A DNA stretch of 48,582 nt, from assembly GCA_030141605.1 (NCBI GenBank), contig JAQGDQ010001302.1, positions 1 through 48,582 on the forward strand, given 5' to 3'. Shown piece after piece: positions 35,475 to 45,100 of this stretch. Every line of letters starts with the position of its first letter. Position 1 is the first letter of the stretch. The DNA comes from Tubiluchus corallicola (lineage: Eukaryota; Priapulida; Priapulimorpha; Priapulimorphida; Tubiluchidae). A model generated the notes under the pieces. It was not told where the DNA came from, made no database searches, and was given only the letters and a program-made list of their open reading frames with translations. The position numbers and the translations under genes are program-made.

Positions 35475-36397
35475 AAGATGCTAGCCGAAATTTGAAATAT
35501 CAAAATAAGAAAATGAAAGGGTTATCAGATAAAAAGTTCCCGTCTATTAAAACAGGACTGACAGTTCCAGTTCATATCCTTGACGTTGCTAGAGGCGTTG
35601 AGGACAAACGTAGTTCTTAACTAAACGCAAGGTCCGAGTTTACTGCATGTAAGATGTCTCTAGTGGCAGTAGAAGATGTTGCTAGAGGCGTTGAGGACAA
35701 ACGTAGTTCTTAACTAAACGCAAGGTCCGAGTTTACTGCATGTAAGATGTCTCTAGTGGCAGTAGAAGATGTTGCTAGAGGCGTTGAGGACAAACGGAGT
35801 TCTTAACTAAACGCAAGGTCCGAGTTTACTGCATGTAAGATGTCTCTAGTGGCACTAGAAGATGTTGCTAGAGGCGTTGAGGACAAACGTAGTTCTGAAC
35901 TAAACGCAAGGTCCGAGTTTACTGCATGTAAGATGTCCCTAGTGGCAGTAGAAGATGTTGCTAGAGGCGTTGAGGACAAACGGAGTTCTTAACTAAACGC
36001 AAGGTCCGAGTTTACTGCATGTAAGATGTCTCTAGTGGCAGTAGAAGATGTTGCTAGAGGCGTTGAGGATAAACGGAGTTCTTAACTAAACGCAAGGTCC
36101 GAGTTTACTGCATGTAAGATGTCTCTAGTGGCAGTAGAAGATGTTGCTAGGGGCGTTGAGGACAAACGGAGTTCTGAACTAAACGCAAGGTCCGAGTTTA
36201 CTGCATGTAAGATGTCTCTAGTGGCAGTAGAAGATGTTGCTAGAGGCGTTGAGGACAAACGTAGTTCTGAACTAAACGCAAGGTCCGAGTTTACTGCATG
36301 TAAGATGTCTCTAGTGGCAGTAGAAGATGTTGCTAGAGGCGTTGAGGACAAACGTAGTTCTGAACTAAACGCAAGGTCCGAGTTTACTGCATGTAAG
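35475..36397 (+). pseudogene. KRBA2-like integrase C-terminal fragment
   Basis: The frame through 35513 reads ASRNLKYQNKKMKGLSDKKF, then PSIKTGLTVPVHILDVARG. This matches the post-core C-terminal segment of KRBA2/SCAND3-type integrases, with an NLxxQxxxMKxxSDKKFP..xxG..V.VpI.dvdRG pattern. It then runs directly into the 93-bp array (35580-36397), so the array grew out of this coding segment. In the first unit the frame meets TAA (35618-35620). About 1.7 kb separates it from the core fragment ending near 33780. Confidence 0.7.
35580..36397 (+). repeat. 93-bp in-frame tandem array (8 full units plus a partial)
   Basis: Full units start at 35654, 35747, 35840, 35933, 36026, 36119, 36212 and 36305; a partial unit precedes them from 35580. 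The unit length is exactly 31 codons and translates as MSLVAVEDVARGVEDKR, then SSELNARSEFTACK. Units are over 95% identical. One codon is variable: GAA in units 3, 6, 7 and 8, but the stop TAA in the partial unit and units 1, 2, 4 and 5. Another site alternates CGT/CGG. The last three units form an open frame of 99 codons (36119-36418) that ends just past the array. The array is recent and derives from integrase C-terminal coding DNA. Confidence 0.95.
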
Positions 36398-36763
36398 TTG
36401 AGGCTATTGTGTCATTGATTAGACCTTAATTGGTCTATTCACCTGTCAACAAAAACATTCAGGTAGATAGCAACGCAAACTGGTCCTATAATGGGAGAAA
36501 GGAAAAGCTGCGCTCTATGTAGATATGAGGATACATATATTTGGATACGTTGCATGCTGCAGATGAGTGAGAACATTTCTTTTATTGTTTTTACAAAGTA
36601 CTTTTGCTAATTTTTGCTTTTGAAAACTTTGAACGTATAATAGACTGGTTACCATTTGCAACGTATTTCCCATATACCTGCATATACTAAGGTCACGCTG
36701 AAATAATATAGAAATAGACTGGTTCACTTCCCCTATTTCTGATACCTGCATTATTTGTTGAAT
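36398..36763. other. Junction between 93-bp array and LINE
   Basis: Unassigned sequence. Its right part is probably the 5' UTR of the LINE whose ORF1 starts at 36764, but no 5' border could be set. Confidence 0.4.
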
Positions 36764-36863
36764 ATGTCTGACAAACCGAAGAGTATCGATGAGCTGTGTG
36801 CATGTGACCGTAAGAAGCTGAAAGCCATTACGAAGGACGATATGATAGAAATCATACTGGCTG

Positions 36864-36875
36864 CCCCCCCCCCCC
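36864..36875 (+). repeat. C12 homopolymer causing ORF1 frameshift
   Basis: Twelve consecutive C between ctg and ttcgg. The reading frames on the two sides differ by one base. Confidence 0.9.
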
Positions 36876-37500
36876 TTCGGCCGCTTCTGGTGGTGCCGAT
36901 TCAGCTGTGTTGAAACGCCTGGATGAACTATCTAATAATATTAACACTAAATTTCATAATCTGGAGGAAAAATTGTCCCAAAAGATTGAAGACAAACATT
37001 CTGAATTAAAGTCTGAAGTGAATGTCTTGCGTCAAGTTGTTAAAAATCAACAACGGTTTTTGGAGCAGGTTGACGGTCGTCTCCGAAACCAGAACATAAT
37101 TATGATGGGCTTAAGTGAAAATGAGGATATCGATGGTGCTAATTCCGACGATGATAAGATAAGGAAAATTCTTGATGTAGTGGATGTGGAAGCTGCTGTC
37201 GTCTCATACAAGAGACTCGGTACAGCTACGAATGGCCGTGATCATCCTGTGTTGGTTATTGTTGAAAATCATGACCAAAGGGACAATGTCGTGAAGAATG
37301 CTAATAAGCTTCAATCGTCTGCCAATGCTGCTGTGAAAAAAGTCAGAGTGAAGCGAGACACCCACCCTGCAGTTCGTGCCGAATGGAAGCGGCTATTTGA
37401 CGCTGAGAAGTGCGAACGTGACAAACCTGAAAACCGGGGATGCCATATTGAGTTTGACAAGAAAAAGCGTGAGATCACCCGGGACGGTGTTGTTATTGAT

Positions 37501-40500
37501 AGTTGGCAACCAATGTCTTTTTTGTAAACAATCGAGATAGTTGCACTGAACTCCGTATTACACATTGGAACATTAATGCCGTGAAAAATAAACTGGAGAT
37601 CGACTTTGTTCGCCAAAGTTTATGTAAATCTGATATGATATTCTTAAATGAAATCAAAACTCCGTTGAAGTTCACAATGCCTGGGTATAAAACTCTCCGA
37701 ACTAATCAAGCAGCTGGTCACCGTGGTGGTTGTGCTATACTGATTTCAAATGTGCTAGCCTCTTCGATTCAATCGGTCGAATTTGGTTCCGATGTTATTG
37801 TGCTACGCCTCAATAATATACCTGGTATTGTTTTTGTATGTGTTTATCTCACGCCATCTGACTCTCATTACCACTCACTTGAATGCTTAGCAAAAATCAA
37901 CGAAGTTATGATGTCCAACCCTCATGATCAATTTGTGATACTTGGTGATTTGAATGCCCGTTACGGGCCTGCTATTAACAAATTTTTACGTAATGTTAGT
38001 GACAGTGGTGCACGATATCTTGCTTCCGAGGATTCGATTGGATCCCCGAATGAAAATGCCAAAGTTGTTTATAATTCTTTTAACTCTTTAATCGTTGTAA
38101 ATAACATTCAGTATAAAGGCAGAACATTTAAAAGTAATCTGACATATAGAAAACGTGAGAATTGGATTTCTGAATTAGACTATTGTCTTATTTCTCCTGC
38201 ACTAATCGATAGTGTTGTCAATTTCACTGTCAATCAACCTTCGAATCATGCCCCTCTGTCTGTGATTTTTGATATCAACATGTTATCTCGTGGAGCCTTA
38301 CCTCACAATCTTCTTATCAGATCCGAAGCCTTAGGTGCTCATGCAGCTGAAGTTAAAACTCCAAACCGCAAACATTGTAGCCGTCAGATCCGTATTGCTG
38401 AAACAGACTGTGTCGAATTTCAGAGAGTGATGTCTTCAGTTGAACCTCCTGATGATGTGGATGATGCAAATAGTTGTGTTACTGATATTAATAATGTTTT
38501 CCGTGATAAACTGATTAGATGTAAAGCTCCGAATCGTCTCATCAATCGTTATCAGCCGACGGATCGTTGGCGCCGTATGCTCGAGCTCAATGATTCTAAG
38601 GAAATATGGAATGCCATAGACTGGAAAGGAAACACGATTGAATCTGAATCCTTTGAATCTCCAACTAGCGAAGAATTCAAACGTCATTTCGAGGATCTTC
38701 TCAACCCAGATCGTGATGGTCCAGAGGACTTATTATCACTGTGCGATGGTCCAAGTATCCCTATCACAGATGATCCGATCGCTTTCGATGAGTTTGTTTC
38801 TGCTGCTTCCGAATGTAAATCAAGTAGTAGTGGTGGACCCTCTGGTATTCCTGGTGCTGTGTTCAATTTTATCCCAGATAATTGGATTAATTACCTGTGT
38901 TTTGTTCTGAATTTCATATTCTTTTCGCGATCTTTCCCGATTCCGTGGTGCTTTAGCCGCCTTGTTACTATTTTTAAGAGAGGATCTCGTAAGGACTGCG
39001 ATAATTACCGCGGTTTGTCAATCATGGATTCCCTTGCGAAAATATACGATCGAATTTTGTGCAAACGTTTAGAGATGTGGTTCAAACCCGATAGGGAGCA
39101 GGCTGGCGCCCAAAAGGGTAGATCCTGCATTGAGTGGATTGTGACTCTTAATGGACTATGCACTGTTTAAAAAGAAGAAATTATATATCGTTTTCGTAGA
39201 CTTCTCGAAAGCTTACGATAGAGTTCCACGTTCTGGTTTGATTAGGGCCTTGAGAGCTCTTGGCTGTGGTCTTGTGATGCTTTCTGCTCTTGCTGCCATG
39301 TATGTGAATACGCAGCTGGTCCTTGGTGCTGCCGTTATTGGTGTTACATTAGGTGTGAAGCAGGGTTCTCCGTCATCCTGTTTCCTCTTCACACTGTATA
39401 TTAACCCTCTTATTCGTGAATTAAAGTCTAGATGTGGTCTCGATGGTTTCCTAGGAAAGTTACACTGTTTGATGTTGATGGATGATACAATCTTATTGTC
39501 AACATCTAGAGAAGGTATTATTCAAAAACTCAGTATCCTTATTGAGTTCTGTGATCAATCCGGTATGAAGGTGAACTTAAAAAAGACTAAATTTATGGTT
39601 ATTAATGGCGATGCTGTTGATCGTCTGGACCTCGTAGTGAACCCCCTTACTGTTAATCACTGTGACTATTACGTTTACCTCGGTGCTGTCTTTGGCTCAA
39701 CAGGAAAATTTAAACCCGCTCTGGAAAAACACTGCGAAGACAAATATTGTCACGTACTGAAGTTCGTGTCATTTATTTCTAAGAATTCAGCTTATCCTTT
39801 TGCAGTTAAGAAGTTAGTTTTAAATGCCGCGCTACTTGCTGCAATTACTTACGGATGTGAGTCTTGGCTATGCAATGACCTTAATCCTATTCAAGGGATG
39901 TATATTAGTGTTATTAAATGTTTACTCGGTGTGCGACGTACAACTGCTAATGATTTGTGTCTCATAGAGTTGGGCCTTCCCTCCCTGAATGGTTTTGTGA
40001 AGGACACCCAATCTCGCTTTTTCAATAAGATTGTTCGCTCAAGAGTGAATATTCCTGATGATCCGTTTATGATTGTTTACAATCTGTGTCGCGAGTCAAA
40101 CACCCCATGTGCTCGATATTTGCGTAATATAACTGGATACCGTGGCGATTTTATCAATGATGACCTGAATAGAATCAAAGATAGGATCCGCGCTTCTGAC
40201 CGTACGAAATTTGTCACATACTTACAACTAAACCCTGAACTCTCTATCCATCGAATTTACTGTGACAATGTTAATGAACTGAAACGGATAAAAACGTCAA
40301 GGCTCAGACTTTCCTCACACAACCTTGCCATAGAAACCGGTCGTTGGTCCCGTATTGAAAGAGAGCGAAGACTCTGTTCATGTGGACAAATCCAAACAGA
40401 ACTGCACGTAATATGTGAATGCCCTGAAACACGTATCTTAAGAAACAATTCCGATTTAATATTTGATGATTTAGTGACTTTTTTCAGCGGAAATCCCGCT

Positions 40501-40548
40501 GATATTTGTAATTTTGTACACGATGCTCTAGCCATTTTTGGTCTCTAA
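37501..40548 (+). pseudogene. LINE ORF2p: APE endonuclease, RT, CCHC knuckle; one frameshift
   Basis: The frame has no ATG before the endonuclease, which begins LRITHWNINAVKNK (about 37552). The first in-frame ATG (37636) lies inside the domain. APE motifs are MIFLNEIKTP, GDLNARYG (about 37952) and NHAPLS (38245). RT motifs are SSGGPSGIPGAVF, FKRGSRKDCDNYRGLSI, FVDFSKAYDRVPR (39194), GVKQGSPSSCFLF and LMLMDDTILL (39471). The catalytic pair is thus LMDD instead of the usual YADD/FADD. The C-terminal half contains YGCESWLCNDL and a knuckle CSCG...ELHVICECPE near 40378. The frame shifts by one base between about 39140 and 39165; otherwise roughly 1,015 codons are open. Expression as an ORF1-ORF2 fusion by -1 frameshifting is possible. 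Confidence 0.88.
37518..37524 (+). promoter_or_regulatory. Candidate -1 frameshift site (T TTT TTG) at ORF1/ORF2 overlap
   Basis: In the ORF1 frame the codons are TCT TTT TTG TAA, so six T plus G form a heptamer of X XXY YYZ type directly before the ORF1 stop. A -1 slip there enters the open ORF2 frame. No downstream stem-loop or pseudoknot was evident by eye, and a terminal G is not the strongest slippery variant. Function is inference. Confidence 0.4.
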
Positions 40549-40888
40549 TTGTTACTACACCATACATTGAGTGATCTATGGACTATGATCAGCCTAAATT
40601 TCTTAAATGTTGCAACTATCTCGAAACGATTCTTATGACTTTTTGTATATATCTTTGACCATGGTCAATAAATAAATAATAATAATACACGAAAGAACGA
40701 GTATTTCAGATAGTTATAACTAGTACAAAACAAAACAAAATACACATAACATAGTATGCTATTTCTTGTGAGCTGAGCAGATCACTTGCGGGAAACTTAA
40801 AGCATATCCCACAAGTAAATCCAGTTTAAGAGCTTCAGAAAAGGAATTTTATGTCATCTAGAATGATTAACTGCTTAGCTTAATAGCA

Positions 40889-41347
40889 ATGAGCAGAAAA
40901 GTGTCAGTTTGCAATAAGAATCAGAGATATGCCATATTTGCGTGCTTTGCAATTTATGTGTTGCTCCATTGCGGAATTGTGCATTTGTGATCACCTAGGC
41001 TTACTGTTTGGAAGAAGTAAAATAAATTCTTTAAGTTGGAAATCGTTGTACTGACTTACGATAGGCCAACGTCATTGTCGAAGCTTCTAAATTCCCTTAA
41101 TTCAGACAGTCAGAATGAAGTTGGGCTAAAGATTTGTGTAGACAGAAGCTCATTATCAGCTATTGCGCTAAACATCATAAACTCATTTATGGTATATGGA
41201 TTTATGGTAGAAAGGAAGTTGTTGTCCACCCTGTACACTATGGATCATACTTGCAATGGTACGATTGCTGGACGACATCTGGGAAGGAATGGAGAATTCG
41301 GGCCGATTTTTGAAGATGATCTGGAAGCTTCCTCTCGCTATTATAGG
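40889..41347 (+). pseudogene. Truncated paralogue of the GT-A glycosyltransferase gene
   Basis: The sequence aligns from the start codon (ATG 40889, MSRKVSVCNKNQRYAIF) with the intact gene at 31211; upstream flank similarity starts near 40809. In-frame stops occur after GIVHL (40988-40990) and after VWKK. The domain follows with LEIVVLTYDRP, VGLKICVDRS and the matching EDDLEAS with the metal-binding EDD. Small indels shift the frame near 41190 and 41283. Homology ends at SRYY, exactly where a possible donor (ag|gtgaca, 41348) stands. The second half of the protein was not found downstream. It is a dead copy from an old tandem duplication. Confidence 0.88.
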
Positions 41348-42102
41348 TGACAGGCAAATCTTGATAATCAGGGGGCTTGTATTTCCATTCAGTTTACCGA
41401 AATAAGATATGAGCTCAACATGAAATCATAAAATGCTCATGCTTAACTCATAAGCATGAACTCAGGAAAATGATGTAAATTTGATGTCACTATGACAAGG
41501 GCTTAGTCCTCTAAGTGATTCATGCAATTTGGTTTGAAGTAATAAGAGAAATAGAATAATAAAGTTTACCTTAAAATAACAAAATAAACTGACACAAAGG
41601 AAAACTAACATGAACATTTACAGTTTTCAATTGACGTTCACAGTTTTTAATTAAACCGACCAACTATAATTAGGAAAGAAAATCCAGTTGATAACTAATA
41701 GAAAATTAATTAGGATATTGTTACACTATAGACTGTGTTATTTAATTGCTGTCTGTAGCTTGCTGAAGGAATTTTAGTAAAATTAACAAAAACAATAACA
41801 GCAGCAATAATGATGATGGTGGTGATAATAATGACGTAAACACAATTACAAGGTAAATGAAACATAGTAGATTTACGCAAATAGCTCAGAACGTGAAGCT
41901 CTTTGTAGTAACCAGTAAGGAGTTGAATCATAAAGGAAAAACTTACCAATGCCCACTGTCCTTATCTCATTAGAAAGAGAAGGACCAGTCTATGCGATTA
42001 CGTGAGTTGCCTTTACATACTACTACTAGGCTGAAGGGTTGCAAGTTGATTTGGGAGAACTTTTTTGGATGACTGTCGTCTAGCAAGCTTAATGCTGACA
42101 TA
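41348..42102. other. Gene-free interval between converging genes
   Basis: No exon similar to the distal half of the GT-A enzyme was recognised. Its right end is the 3' flank of the minus-strand GT49 gene. Confidence 0.45.
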
Positions 42103-45100
42103 TTAGCTTTTTGCATCTTTTAGACTTAGCACTTCATATTTTACACCAAAGTAACCAAACACATTCAAATTTGACTTTGTGTTTTTGCTTACTGAACAAA
42201 AATCTTGTAGTTCAGGTTTGTGTGCATATTTTGACAAAACTTCTGTTATGAAAGCTTTCTTCAGTTGCCTGCTTACGTGTACTTGGTTATAACTATGATT
42301 CTTCTGTGGCACTTGAACGTGCATTAGAAACGCATTGTCAAGAATGTGAAAGTTGTAATCCTCCAGGCACATCTCAAATAGTTGCTGCATTTTGTTGAAT
42401 CCAAATCCTCGAAATCTTTCATCAAACATAGGTACATTGTTGTCACCTTCAAAAAGTTAAATATTGTCAAAATGTATATAAACATTTTGACAACATATTT
42501 GACAAATAAATATATATATATAAAATTTCAGGACACCATTGTCTATTTGTGTTTGCATTAAAACGCGTTACTGTAAGTGCCATTTTTCAGCCGTTTTTTT
42601 GCAAAATTTATACCTCTTATTTCTGGAAAACGGGAATGTGCCTGGCAAGTAGCCCGTTCAACGGTGAGTGTAATAGGCGTACTTAGAATTCGCAGGAGGA
42701 CAACAGCGCCCCGTAATGGGCATTTCCCCAGACACAAATACCTGATTTTTTTCGAAATTTTGGTCAAACAGGCAGCAGAAAAAACGTTCTAGGGGCACCT
42801 GGTGAGTGTCTCGACAAGAGGTAGCTTTTTAGAAAGAGGAGGAAGAGAGCTACATGATGATGTGGGCTACGTTTTAGGACACCTCAAACAAGTGGGGTGG
42901 CTACGAATTCATTTTTGGCAATTCACACATGGAAAACTGCTGACGCTAAGCCATTGTTCTGACGTCATCCATTATACTCTGCCTGTAACTTTAATTCAGT
43001 ACTAGCAAACGCCACGCAAAAAAAGTTTGCGTATAAATACACTTTTAATCAATAACACGCGAACATCTTACATAGTCCTCATTTATAACACAAAGCCAGT
43101 TGCAGCTTTAAAGAATTAAAGTTATAAGGTTATGAGGTGAATATAATGCATGACGTCAGAGCAATGGCTTTGCGTCAGCAGTTTTTCAAGCAAAAAATGT
43201 CCAAAACGGAACTGCCAATCAACTTACAAAATACAGCCCACACCATCGTGTAGCGCTGTCACTCCTCTTTCTAATGAACTATATATCTGCTTTCAAGAGT
43301 TCCACCAGGCGCATCTAGTCCGTTTTTTCTAGAGGCTGTTTGAACAAAATTCCGGGAGTTCTGTCCGGGAAAACGCCTGTTGCGATGCACAGTGACCCGC
43401 GAATTCTAAATATGACTACTGCACCCACTGTTGAATGGGTTATCTATCCATGGCGGGCACCACCCCAGTCCGTTCCCGTTCTCCAGAAATAAGAGGTATA
43501 AATTTTGAAAAAAATGGACAAAAATGACTATTGTTGGAGGTTTTTCGACCCACGTTCATTCAGGTGGACCCGATTAGAAATATAGGCCCCCAGTGGCACC
43601 ACACATTTCGTTTGATGAATAAATCGCCACAAATGTTGCTGCTGTCGAAACCGTAGCCTAGAATCATATATATATATATATATATGTGTATATGTATAGA
43701 GAGAGAGTACAAATTATTATACAAATTAATTATATGGATTTATATGCAATTTTTTGCGGACCTTTGCTAGTCACATATTAATTCTGCTATTATCTGACTG
43801 TCGTAGTGTATGGAATTGAAACTTCCGAGGTTACAACTCCAGTTTCTACATGACCACAATTGAAAAAGTTTTTTTATTGTCCCCCGCTTCACTTGCATCA
43901 ATATCGCCCCAGGAAAACTCAATAATTCAAATGGATAACCATCCAGGGCTGCACACTGGTTTATAAAGTCGTAACTCACATCCGAAAAACCTCATTACGT
44001 GTCATCTAAACTGCAATAGACAAAGAAATAAACTCATTAAAGGACAAGAAAAGGGTTATCTCAAGTTGGTCTCAGATAAATCGTCTTAAAAACTATATTA
44101 CTTTATAGCAATTTTATGTATACATGTTTATGTATATATTTTTTTTGTTTTCATTTTAAAACTCCGGCAGTATTGTTCCGAAGACGCCCCATTACATGAC
44201 GTCAAAGCAATAACATAAATCAGGGGAAGAAAGTGAAATGTTAAATTATGTCTCAAAAAACTTTACATGCAAATGTCTATTATACAGCTTTTCGCTTACC
44301 TGCTGGAAAGACTTATTTGAAATATTTTCTTAGAATTAATTTGGTATGTTTGTGATATCAGAAGCCAAACTAGATGATGGTACTTTAAATAATTTTCTGA
44401 TTTTCAATAACTACAAAATCGGTTGCAGGAGTTGTGAAATGACTAACCTTTATAAGACTAAGGGATAATGAAACCAAAATGCCAGAGACAATTCCAGAGA
44501 CAATAATGTGAAATGAAAATGAATGACAGTTGCCTCACATATACCACCCTCATTGTCCCTAAGAACTATGACTAGATCTTGCTAAAGGTAGGTATTGTAG
44601 GCAAGCCATTGAAAATGTACGTGATATCTTTTGCTTAGAAATAATAAAAACCAAAACATGTTCAGAAATCAATGGCCATACGCTCAATGATATAAACATT
44701 ACAAACGAACAACACCTTTTTTATACAAATGCAAGTGTCAGCTATGTGACAGTTGGTGATTTTCTTTCTCTGATTTATACAATCTTTAGTTCCTGCCCTT
44801 TATGCTTTGACCAGATGCTTTGACAAGCGATGTATGTTTAACCCCATTACCTATATCCATATACTTTTTATGATTGTGTATATTATTTTTAGACCAGTAT
44901 ATTGCCGTATAATGTCGCAGATGATCATGCATCTCCTCTGTGTTGCTATCACCAAACAACTTGATGGTTTAAGATCAGATACCAAATTCACCCAAAGAAA
45001 CTGTCTTCTCTGATTTTATATCTATTATTCGTGGTCAATATATAGCCAGAATCCGCCGTACCTGCTCTTCAAGTTAAAGGTGGAGGAGATTGAGCAGATG

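Larger units (their letters stand above)
36764..37527 (+). pseudogene. LINE ORF1p with coiled coil, frameshift at C12
   Basis: ATG 36764 starts MSDKPKSIDELCACDRKK and runs to a homopolymer of twelve C (36864-36875). Homology continues in another frame as PSAASGGADSAVLKRLDELS. A one-base change in the C run restores a frame of about 254 residues. Residues 45-115 are heptad-rich (FHNLEEKLSQKIEDK, LRQVVKNQQRFLEQV). An RRM-like part follows (QNIIMMGLSENE), then a basic C-terminal domain (KVRVKRDTHPAVRAEWKRL). It ends at TAA 37525-37527 after MSFL. Homopolymer slippage, in the genome or in sequencing, is the simplest reason for the break. Confidence 0.85.
36764..40690 (+). mobile_element. APE-type LINE with overlapping ORF1/ORF2
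   Basis: ORF1 (36764-37527) overlaps ORF2 (to 40548), and a short 3' UTR ends in aataaataaataataataata near 40690. The copy has only two frame breaks, in a C12 run in ORF1 and near 39150 in ORF2, so it is young. The RT family, with an LMDD catalytic box and a C-terminal CCHC knuckle, differs from both other LINEs here. The element lies between the integrase-derived array and the GT-A pseudogene. Confidence 0.88.

Noticed and set aside
36082-36351. Antisense 89-codon frame across the 93-bp array
   Set aside because: The unit length is a multiple of three, so an open frame repeats on either strand; the sense strand has the integrase homology.
35580-36397. CRISPR array
   Set aside because: The units are contiguous 93-bp repeats without unique spacers, and the context is a eukaryotic transposon remnant.
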